Assembly (NCBI GenBank): GCA_031430695.1
Contig: JANPBZ010000214.1
Span: 1-5,652 of the forward strand
Length of the DNA stretch: 5,652 nucleotides
Direction of reading: 5' to 3'
Origin: JAENVT01 sp031430695
GTDB taxonomy: Bacteria > Actinomycetota > Acidimicrobiia > Acidimicrobiales > Ilumatobacteraceae
This document shows, in pieces, positions 1-4,602 of the stretch. The notes under the pieces were generated by a model. That model searched no databases. It saw only the letters and a program-made list of their open reading frames with translations, and was not told the DNA's origin. Position 1 is the first letter of the stretch; every line of letters begins with the position of its first letter. Made by a program: the position numbers and the translations under genes.

Positions 1-39
1 GGCGCGGCGACGATTGTTCGGTTGGTAGGTGCGCTTCAC
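1..39 (-). CDS. rpmH: 50S ribosomal protein bL34, N-terminal part (truncated by window edge)
   Basis: Read on the minus strand from a GTG at 39-37, the 13 visible codons give MKRTYQPNNRRRA, the near-invariant N-terminus of bacterial ribosomal protein bL34 (normally about 44-47 residues), a small basic protein of the large ribosomal subunit that binds 23S rRNA. A strong Shine-Dalgarno sequence lies 4 nt before the start, which settles the choice of GTG. The rest of the gene, and the rnpA gene that usually follows it, lie outside the window. Divergent rpmH next to dnaA is a widely conserved arrangement at bacterial origins, so context supports the call. The length seen is short, but the match to the family N-terminus is diagnostic. 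Confidence 0.93.
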   Translation of the reverse strand, partial: MKRTYQPNNRRRA

Positions 40-43
40 GCAA

Positions 44-50
44 CCCTCCT
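44..50 (-). promoter_or_regulatory. Ribosome binding site of rpmH
   Basis: The minus strand reads AGGAGGG here, a near-perfect Shine-Dalgarno sequence ending 4 nt before the GTG start of rpmH. It is the strongest such site in the window, as expected for a ribosomal protein gene. Confidence 0.85.
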
Positions 51-280
51 CGGCCGTGCACTCATGGTGAACAGCACTTTCGATGGCAAGTGAGAATATG
101 GAAAGGAACGCCGCAACTTCTCGGCTAACCCGGCCAACCGAACAGGCTAGGGCGGAGAACGGTCGCATAGCAACCGAGAGCACGTGTTCGCGGCGGCGGA
201 GGTCCCGTCCCTGGTCACGAGACGCCCGTGCAGGGTGCCACGTCCAGCCTGCTAGCGTTCCTTCCTCCCACAGATTTGAA

Positions 281-289
281 TTGTCCACA
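281..289 (+). promoter_or_regulatory. DnaA box 1 (TTGTCCACA, perfect)
   Basis: TTGTCCACA on the plus strand is the preferred DnaA box of high-GC actinobacteria. It forms the left arm of the palindrome at 279-303 and starts at the end of the candidate -35 element of dnaA. Confidence 0.85.
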
Positions 290-292
290 TGA

Positions 293-301
293 TGTGGACA
301 A
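293..301 (-). promoter_or_regulatory. DnaA box 2 (TTGTCCACA on minus strand, perfect)
   Basis: The plus strand reads TGTGGACAA, the exact inverse of box 1, with 3 bp between the two. It overlaps the start of the candidate dnaA -10 element. Confidence 0.85.
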
Positions 302-304
302 TTA

Positions 305-313
305 TGTGGACAA
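305..313 (-). promoter_or_regulatory. DnaA box 3 (TTGTCCACA on minus strand, perfect)
   Basis: This is a second TGTGGACAA on the plus strand, in direct orientation with box 2 and offset by 12 bp, placed over the expected transcription start of dnaA. The three boxes together span 33 bp, a density that makes cooperative DnaA binding likely. Confidence 0.85.
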
Positions 314-330
314 CGATCGACTTCATGAAT

Positions 331-335
331 GGAGG
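331..335 (+). promoter_or_regulatory. Ribosome binding site that fixes the dnaA start
   Basis: GGAGG lies 5 nt before the GTG at 341. It overlaps the in-frame ATG at 329-331, so that ATG cannot use it. This places the dnaA start at 341, not 329. Confidence 0.8.
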
Positions 336-340
336 TGCAG

Positions 341-1711
341 GTGAGCGACCATGATCAGTTGTGGACAGCGGTGGCCCAGCTGCTACGGGCCCAGGTCTCC
401 GAGGCGGTCTGGTTCTCGACCTTCCAAGATGTCACTGCGCTCGACAGCGATCCGTCGATGTTGCGGGTCGGCGCCCCCAACGGTCACACTCGCGACCGCA
501 TCCTGTCGCGTTATCTACCCCTAGTGCGCGATGCACTGGAGGAGATCGGCGCCGCCAATCGGCAGTTCGTCGTCGAAGTGCAAGTCGCCGACGCAGCAGA
601 GCAGGAGTTCGTCGAGCAGGTCCCCGACCCCGCCGTCGAGCAGATCAACAGCAGCGGCAGGAGCGCCTCGGCGACACCGAGCTCGAGCGGGGGAATGAAC
701 CCGCGATACACCTTCGAAGCATTCGTCAAGGGCGCGTCGAATCAATTCGCGCTCGCCGCGGCACTGAGGGTCGCCGAAACTCCCGGTCGTTCGTACAACC
801 CGTTGTTCATCTATGGCTCGGCGGGTCTCGGCAAGACGCACCTACTCCACGCCATCGGGCACTACGTGCACAGTCACTACCAACACGACATTGTCCGCTA
901 CGTCAGCACCGAAACGTTCCTCAACGAATACGTCGACGGCATCCGCACCAACACCATCGCCAACTTCAAGCGTCGCTATCGCGACATCGACGTGCTGTTG
1001 ATCGACGACATCCAGTTCATGGAGGGCAAGGAAGGTCTGCAGGAGGAGTTCTTCCATACGTTCAACTCGCTGCACGGCGCGAACAAGCAGATAGTGATAT
1101 CCAGCGACCGTATGCCCGACGCCATCCCAACCCTGGAAGAGAGGCTGCGCGGACGATTCAAGTGGGGCTTGATCACCGACATTCAACCCCCCGATCTCGA
1201 AACCCGTCTGGCCATCTTGCGCAACAAGGCCGAGCGCGATCAGAGCCCGGTACCTTCCGAGACACTCGAGCTCATCGCCTCGCGGATCACCACGAACATC
1301 CGTGAGCTCGAAGGCGCTTTGATCCGCGTCACCGCCTACGCCAGCCTCAATCACGTGCCTATCAGCACGCACCTTGCCGAGCAACTGCTCACCGATCTCA
1401 TGAGCGACACCTATGTCAAGCCACGCACCGACGACGAACTGCTCAGCGAGATGGCTGTCATCCTCGGCCACAGCGTCGAGGCATTGCGCGGCAAGAGCCG
1501 GCAACGACCGCTCGTCACCGCTCGGCAGATGGCGATGTACGTCTTCCGTGAGCTCACCGATCTCAGCTACCCGGCGATCGCCCGACTCTTCGGCGGCCGC
1601 GACCACACCACCGTCATTCACGCCGTCGACAAGATTCAGCGGCTGATGAAGGAACGCAAGCAGGTCTACGATCAGGTCACCGATCTGGTGCAGCGACTGA
1701 AGAAGGCCTAG
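341..1711 (+). CDS. dnaA: Chromosomal replication initiator protein DnaA
   Basis: DnaA is the AAA+ ATPase that binds DnaA boxes and melts oriC in the ATP form. From GTG 341 the protein has 456 residues, a usual length with a short linker. Domain I (about 1-85) begins SDHDQLWTAVAQLL and mediates self-interaction and partner binding. A low-complexity domain II (about 86-118) follows. The AAA+ domain starts near MNPRYTFEAFV (119) and shows Walker A GSAGLGKT (159-166), Walker B VLLIDD (218-223), sensor I around IVISSDR (251-257), a box VII arginine finger R272 in GRF, and sensor II RELEG (321-325). Domain IV carries the DNA-binding signature FGGRDHTT, with R420, D421, H422 and the following threonines. 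All catalytic and DNA-contact motifs look intact. The GTG at 341 is preferred over ATG 329 because of the GGAGG at 331-335. Upstream DnaA boxes suggest autoregulation. Confidence 0.98.
   Translation: MSDHDQLWTAVAQLLRAQVSEAVWFSTFQDVTALDSDPSMLRVGAPNGHTRDRILSRYLPLVRDALEEIGAANRQFVVEVQVADAAEQEFVEQVPDPAVEQINSSGRSASATPSSSGGMNPRYTFEAFVKGASNQFALAAALRVAETPGRSYNPLFIYGSAGLGKTHLLHAIGHYVHSHYQHDIVRYVSTETFLNEYVDGIRTNTIANFKRRYRDIDVLLIDDIQFMEGKEGLQEEFFHTFNSLHGANKQIVISSDRMPDAIPTLEERLRGRFKWGLITDIQPPDLETRLAILRNKAERDQSPVPSETLELIASRITTNIRELEGALIRVTAYASLNHVPISTHLAEQLLTDLMSDTYVKPRTDDELLSEMAVILGHSVEALRGKSRQRPLVTARQMAMYVFRELTDLSYPAIARLFGGRDHTTVIHAVDKIQRLMKERKQVYDQVTDLVQRLKKA
360..368 (-). promoter_or_regulatory. Possible DnaA box inside the dnaA 5' end
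   Basis: TGTGGACAG on the plus strand differs from TGTGGACAA only at the last base. It lies 46 bp beyond box 3 in the same orientation. It falls on codons for the common Leu-Trp of DnaA domain I, so the match may simply reflect coding. Confidence 0.35.
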
Positions 1712-1723
1712 CTGTGCGCGTTA

Positions 1724-1732
1724 TGTGGACGA
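1724..1732 (-). promoter_or_regulatory. DnaA box, one mismatch (TCGTCCACA on minus strand)
   Basis: The plus strand reads TGTGGACGA, one mismatch from TGTGGACAA. It begins 13 bp after the dnaA stop and sits inside a 10-mer (TTATGTGGAC, 1721-1730) also found upstream of dnaA at 302-311. Confidence 0.5.
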
Positions 1733-1859
1733 CGGGCCACAATCCGGGGACAACACCAACGCTGTCCACCGAACCACAGTTGTGTCATTTCCGGCCTGTG
1801 TACGGAGGTGGATACGCATGGGGACGCAGTTCCGACCCCTACGCTGGCCGATCAACCAC

Positions 1860-1868
1860 TTATACACA
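1860..1868 (+). promoter_or_regulatory. DnaA box next to the unwinding element (TTATACACA)
   Basis: TTATACACA fits the relaxed DnaA box consensus TT(A/T)TNCACA exactly and differs from TTATCCACA at one base. It is followed by an overlapping weaker site, CAGTCCACA (1867-1875, two mismatches), in the same orientation, which abuts the GC tract and the AT-rich unwinding candidate. Confidence 0.65.
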
Positions 1869-1875
1869 GTCCACA

Positions 1876-1920
1876 GCCCTTATTACTGCTATTACCTTTA
1901 TACATCACCTCATTGTAAGA
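1876..1920 (+). other. Candidate DNA unwinding element with DnaA-trio pattern
   Basis: A GCCC tract (1876-1879) is followed by about 40 bp that is roughly 70% A+T in an otherwise GC-rich window. From 1880, in register, the triplets read TTA TTA CTG CTA TTA, then CCT and TTA up to 1900. On the complementary strand read 3' to 5' these are AAT AAT GAC GAT AAT GGA AAT. Five of the seven fit the DnaA-trio rule 3'-(G/A)A(T/A)-5' fully, and GAC keeps the central A. The order DnaA boxes, GC tract, trios matches the basal unwinding module described in Bacillus subtilis. Function is inferred. Confidence 0.6.
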
Positions 1921-1924
1921 AAGG
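1918..1924 (+). promoter_or_regulatory. Ribosome binding site that supports the dnaN start
   Basis: AGAAAGG (1918-1924) ends 7 nt before the GTG at 1932. It is the only purine-rich Shine-Dalgarno-like string at proper distance from a start codon that gives a normal clamp N-terminus. Confidence 0.6.
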
Positions 1925-1931
1925 CCTCCCT

Positions 1932-3026
1932 GTGAAGTTCCGTTGCGAACGCGAAGCACTTGCCGAAGCGCTCTCCACAGCAGGACGCGCCGCCACAGGC
2001 CGCACCGGGGCGCTCCCTGTGCTGTCTGGTCTGCGCCTCGAACTCGTCGGCGATCAGTTGAGCATCACGGGTACCGACCTCGACCTCACCATTCAACTCA
2101 CGCTCGCGGTGGGTGGTGACGACGACGGTGGCGTCGTGCTTCCGGCCCGGCTTGCTGCCGACATCGTTCGCTCGATGGGTGCCGGCAAAGTGGAAGTGGC
2201 CGTCGACGGTGACGAGGTGAGCATCACTGGCGGGCGGTCGCAGTTCAGCGTTCGGCCACTGGCGTTCGACGACTATCCGAAGCTCGCGACTCCAACGACA
2301 TCGTCGGTCACGTTGCCGGCTACGGCCTTCGGTGAAGCATTGCGTCAGGTCGTGCGTGCTGCCAGCACCGACGAGGCTCGGCCGATCCTGACTGGTGTGT
2401 TGTTGACTGCCGAGAACGGTGGTCTGCGCATGGTGGCAACCGATTCGTACCGTCTTGCGGTTCGCGATCTCGCGGATCATCAAGTGCTCGGAGCGGATCA
2501 GAAAGTACTCGTGCCCGGCAGAGCGCTCAACGAACTGCAGCGACTGGTCGGTGGCGGCGAAGAGCTCACGATGCGCCTCGGCGATCGCGACGCTACGTTC
2601 GAAGTCGGTGGCACTCGCCTGTCGACTCGTTTGATCGAGGGCGAGTTCCCCAACTATCGCCAGCTCATTCCTGCGAGTCATCCCAACACGCTCACGGTCG
2701 AACGTGAGCCGCTACTCGAGGCGGTTCGCCGCGTCAAGATCCTGGCCAAAGATGCCACGCCGGTGCGACTGCAGATGGGGGGCGACACGCTGCGGCTCAC
2801 TGCCATCACCCAAGACGTCGGCAACGCCTCAGAAGAACTCGATGCCACCTACGAAGGCACCGAACTGACGGTGGCCTTCAATCCGGAGTACTTCGCCTCG
2901 GGTGTCGAAGCGTGTTCCTCGGATTCAATCACGTTGTCAACGCTCGATTCGTTGAAGCCGGCCGTCGTTCGCGGCGTCGGCAACGACGACTACCTGTATC
3001 TGTTGATGCCCGTCCGCGTGCCGTAG
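1932..3026 (+). CDS. dnaN: DNA polymerase III subunit beta (sliding clamp)
   Basis: The beta clamp is a ring-shaped homodimer that encircles DNA and tethers the replicative polymerase and many repair proteins. From GTG 1932 the product has 364 residues, the usual size, and begins MKFRCEREALAEAL, matching clamp N-termini. Three repeated clamp folds are expected at about 1-120, 121-245 and 246-364. Clamp hallmarks seen are LPVLSGL in domain 1, the RPILTGV and ATDSYRLAVR segments of domain 2, the EGEFPNYR motif (236-243), and a C-terminal YLLMPVRVP in which MPVR (359-362) belongs to the partner-binding cleft. The frame is open back to 1725, but those extra 69 codons cover the oriC-like gap and resemble no clamp. 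recF starts 5 nt after the stop, so the two are probably co-transcribed. Confidence 0.97.
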   Translation: MKFRCEREALAEALSTAGRAATGRTGALPVLSGLRLELVGDQLSITGTDLDLTIQLTLAVGGDDDGGVVLPARLAADIVRSMGAGKVEVAVDGDEVSITGGRSQFSVRPLAFDDYPKLATPTTSSVTLPATAFGEALRQVVRAASTDEARPILTGVLLTAENGGLRMVATDSYRLAVRDLADHQVLGADQKVLVPGRALNELQRLVGGGEELTMRLGDRDATFEVGGTRLSTRLIEGEFPNYRQLIPASHPNTLTVEREPLLEAVRRVKILAKDATPVRLQMGGDTLRLTAITQDVGNASEELDATYEGTELTVAFNPEYFASGVEACSSDSITLSTLDSLKPAVVRGVGNDDYLYLLMPVRVP

Positions 3027-3031
3027 GAACC

Positions 3032-4111
3032 GTGATCGTTTCTCGGCTCGAGTTGGTCGACTTTCGGAACTACGCGAACGCGGCGTTCGACTTCGAACCG
3101 GGCACGACGGCGGTCGTCGGGCTCAACGGTCAAGGCAAGACCAACTTGGCCGAGGCAATGGCGTATCTGGCCACGCTCGACAGTTTTCGTGGTGCTCCGC
3201 TCGACGCGCTGATCCGCGTCGGCGCCGACGCCGCGGTCGTACGGGCAACGGTCGTACACGACGACGGACGCGAGGTGCTCGTCGAATTGGAACTCAGCCG
3301 AAACGGTCGCAATCGAGTGCTGGTCAATCGGCAGAAGCTCGGCCGAGCCCGCGATCTGCTCGGGGTGATGCGCGTGACCGTGTTCTCGCCCGATGATCTC
3401 GCGGTGGTCAAGGAGGGTCCTGGCGGCCGGCGCCGTTTCCTCGACGACGTGCTGGTCGCGCTGGCTCTGAAGTACGACGCGCTGCGACTGGAGTTGGATC
3501 GCATCGTCAAGCAACGCAACATGCTGCTAAAGCAACTGGGCGGACGGCTGAACGATGAGGCTGCGCTGACCCTCGATGTGTGGGATTCGAAGATGGCGGA
3601 AGTGGGGGACCAGTTCGGTCACGCGAGAGCGGTGCTGGTTGCCCGACTGGCGCCATTGGTCAGCGAGGCGTACGAGCAGCTCGCCGACCGGCAGACCAAC
3701 ATCGAGCTGCGCTACGAACCGCCATGGCGTCAACGTGGACTGGGTGTCGCGCTGGCCGAGGCGCGGGTCGACGACGTCCGCCGTGGTGTCTCGAGTGTCG
3801 GTCCGCATCGCGACGATGTCGAGTTGTTCATCAACGGTATGCCGGCGCGCACACACGCATCCCAGGGCGAGCAACGGACGCTGGCCCTCGCGCTGCGGTT
3901 GGGAGCGCACCGACTGGTGACCGACAAGGCGGGCAGTGCACCGGTGTTGGTACTCGACGACGTACTCAGCGAACTCGACCCTGGGCGATGCGAGGCTCTG
4001 CTGCGCCACCTTCCGCCAGGGCAGGTCGTGTTGACGACGGCGGGCGTGCTTCCGGAAGCTGCTCACCCCGACGCCATTGTGCGGATCGAAGCTGGCATGG
4101 TGATGTCGTGA
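3032..4111 (+). CDS. recF: DNA replication and repair protein RecF
   Basis: RecF is an SMC/Rad50-like ATPase that, with RecO and RecR, promotes RecA loading at single-strand gaps and helps stalled forks restart. From GTG 3032 it has 359 residues, typical for the family, and starts MIVSRLELVDFRNY, the standard RecF opening. Walker A is GLNGQGKT (30-37), the ABC-type signature is SQGEQR (277-282), and Walker B is VLVLDD (305-310) followed by the D-loop SELD (313-316). The KEGPGGRRRFLDD segment after Walker A is also characteristic. All ATPase motifs are intact. An AGGA at the end of dnaN (3025-3028) lies only 3 nt from the start, so translation may rely on coupling to dnaN. The frame extends upstream inside dnaN, but with no usable start near a ribosome site. 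The stop overlaps the next gene by 4 nt. Confidence 0.97.
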   Translation: MIVSRLELVDFRNYANAAFDFEPGTTAVVGLNGQGKTNLAEAMAYLATLDSFRGAPLDALIRVGADAAVVRATVVHDDGREVLVELELSRNGRNRVLVNRQKLGRARDLLGVMRVTVFSPDDLAVVKEGPGGRRRFLDDVLVALALKYDALRLELDRIVKQRNMLLKQLGGRLNDEAALTLDVWDSKMAEVGDQFGHARAVLVARLAPLVSEAYEQLADRQTNIELRYEPPWRQRGLGVALAEARVDDVRRGVSSVGPHRDDVELFINGMPARTHASQGEQRTLALALRLGAHRLVTDKAGSAPVLVLDDVLSELDPGRCEALLRHLPPGQVVLTTAGVLPEAAHPDAIVRIEAGMVMS

Positions 4112-4431
4112 GTCGCGACCCCGTGCCGTTCGGTGAGAGCCTCGACAGGGTTGTTCGTTCACTGCGTCACGACATGTCCGACGCTGTGTCGTCGGGGCAG
4201 ACGGCCAGCCAGATGGGCGGCGTCTTCGGGCGGTGGTCCGAGGCTGTCGGCGATGCTGTGGCCGCGCATGTGAAGCCGGTGAAGCTGGATGGAACGAAGC
4301 TGATCGTCGAGGTCGACGACCCCGCATGGGCGACGCAACTGCGCTTCTTGGAGACCACACTGAAGCAACGACTCCTCGAAGTTGCCGGCGCGATTGTCGA
4401 GACAATCGAGGTCAGGGTTCGTCGGTTCTAG
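4108..4431 (+). CDS. dciA: DUF721 protein, probable DciA-type replicative helicase loader
   Basis: This is a 107-residue protein of the DUF721 family. The core reads W43, then EAVG (45-48), AAHVKPVKL and DDPAWATQLRFL (70-81), the pattern of the compact KH-like domain of DciA. DciA proteins are regarded as the widespread loader or operator of DnaB helicase in bacteria lacking DnaC or DnaI. No coiled coil, signal peptide or membrane segment is apparent. The first 35 or so residues are a less conserved helical-looking extension. The start GTG overlaps the recF stop (GTGA, 4108-4111), implying translational coupling, and no strong Shine-Dalgarno sequence is present. Family assignment is firm; the loader role is inferred from the family and from its place between recF and gyrB. 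In actinobacteria this gene is usually annotated as DUF721 or a DciA-like protein. Confidence 0.9.
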   Translation: MSRDPVPFGESLDRVVRSLRHDMSDAVSSGQTASQMGGVFGRWSEAVGDAVAAHVKPVKLDGTKLIVEVDDPAWATQLRFLETTLKQRLLEVAGAIVETIEVRVRRF

Positions 4432-4464
4432 CGGCCCCTCCTCGATGCCAGATTCGTGCTCGGA

Positions 4465-4498
4465 TTGCCACCTCTGTGTCACACCCTTCCGATAGGAT
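4465..4498 (+). promoter_or_regulatory. Candidate gyrB promoter
   Basis: The 171-bp gap between dciA and gyrB contains TAGGAT (4493-4498), which fits the TAnnnT -10 pattern common in actinobacteria. The nearest -35-like hexamer, TTGCCA (4465-4470), is 22 bp away, longer than ideal, so the -35 assignment is uncertain. If used, the transcript would carry a leader of about 100 nt before the GTG at 4603. Apart from a 10-bp palindrome AAGCATGCTT (4568-4577), I see no clear operator or terminator in the gap. Confidence 0.3.
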
Positions 4499-4593
4499 GG
4501 GTGCTGATCGCGACAGCAGCTGAAGCGCAGGAAGCCAGCTCCAGGGTCGCCAATAAAACCGCAGGTCAAGCATGCTTTTCTTGCCGATAGATT

Positions 4594-4599
4594 GAGGTG
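4594..4599 (+). promoter_or_regulatory. Ribosome binding site of gyrB
   Basis: GAGGTG (4594-4599) places a GAGG core 5 nt before the GTG at 4603. An in-frame GTG at 4597 overlaps this site and is therefore the less likely start. Confidence 0.65.
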
Positions 4600-4602
4600 C
4601 GC

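Larger units (their letters stand above)
279..303. repeat. Perfect 25-bp palindrome (12-bp arms, 1-bp centre)
   Basis: Arms 279-290 and 292-303 are exact reverse complements around a single G at 291. The arms contain DnaA boxes 1 and 2 plus three extra symmetric base pairs on the outside (AA/TT at 279-280 and 302-303) and on the inside (T/A at 290 and 292). As DNA this is a head-to-head DnaA site; as RNA it could form a hairpin only if transcription began upstream of it. Confidence 0.9.
276..305 (+). promoter_or_regulatory. Candidate dnaA promoter embedded in DnaA boxes
   Basis: A -35-like TTGAAT (276-281, four of six matches to TTGACA) is followed after 18 bp by a -10-like AATTAT (300-305, four of six matches to TATAAT). 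This would start transcription near 312, about 29 nt before the dnaA GTG. The element sits in the only AT-rich patch before dnaA. DnaA boxes fill the spacer and overlap the -10, which would suit autorepression by DnaA, as known for dnaA genes of several bacteria. The hexamers are weak matches, so the placement is tentative. Confidence 0.4.
40..340. other. Divergent rpmH-dnaA intergenic region
   Basis: This 301-bp non-coding stretch separates the divergent starts of rpmH and dnaA and must hold the promoters of both. The dnaA-proximal end (276-313) carries a candidate promoter and three perfect DnaA boxes. In the rpmH-proximal part the only promoter-like string I see is a minus-strand TATTCT (93-98), about 50 nt before the rpmH start, with no convincing -35 partner. 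The middle (about 100-270) is GC-rich and shows no recognisable gene, repeat or RNA structure. A short open frame at 83-292 on the plus strand has low-complexity Arg/Ser-rich content and no Shine-Dalgarno sequence, and is not treated as a gene. Confidence 0.75.
1712..1931. other. Probable oriC unwinding region (dnaA-dnaN intergenic gap)
   Basis: This 220-bp gap is non-coding and lies between dnaA and dnaN, where oriC sits in most studied actinobacteria. It contains one good DnaA box (1860-1868), one single-mismatch box (1724-1732) and several two-mismatch sites (1745-1753, 1762-1770, 1807-1815, 1867-1875). These are followed by a GC tract and an AT-rich stretch immediately before dnaN. A two-mismatch site also lies just inside dnaN (1971-1979). 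An open frame continuous with dnaN runs back to 1725, but its translation has no clamp-like sequence. A dnaN promoter probably lies here too; TATACA (1899-1904) is the only -10-like string, without a clear -35. Origin function is inferred from position and motifs. Confidence 0.75.

Noticed and set aside
83..292. Open frame of 69 codons on the plus strand upstream of dnaA
   Set aside because: Arg/Ser-rich composition with no family resemblance, no Shine-Dalgarno sequence, and it runs into DnaA box 1; it is non-coding intergenic DNA.
329..340. ATG 329 as start of dnaA
   Set aside because: The GGAGG at 331-335 overlaps this ATG and sits 5 nt before GTG 341, which gives the usual DnaA N-terminal length.
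361..1305. Long plus-strand frame overlapping dnaA in another register
   Set aside because: Arg-rich low-complexity translation typical of an out-of-frame reading of GC-rich coding DNA.
842..1621. Long minus-strand open frame opposite dnaA
   Set aside because: Shadow of a GC-rich gene; DnaA on the plus strand has all family motifs across this span. The same applies to minus-strand frames at 1905-2681, 2990-3522, 3527-4405 and 4972-5511.
1724..1741. TGTGG/CCACA hairpin after dnaA as a terminator
   Set aside because: Only a 5-bp stem with an 8-nt loop and no T-tract; the left arm is better explained as a DnaA box.
1725..1931. N-terminal extension of dnaN back to a GTG at 1725
   Set aside because: The extra 69 residues do not resemble a clamp, and they cover the DnaA boxes and the AT-rich element; GTG 1932 gives the standard clamp N-terminus.
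4502..4518. TGCTG/CAGCA hairpin before gyrB as terminator or attenuator
   Set aside because: The 5-bp stem with a 7-nt loop and no T-run is expected by chance in GC-rich DNA.
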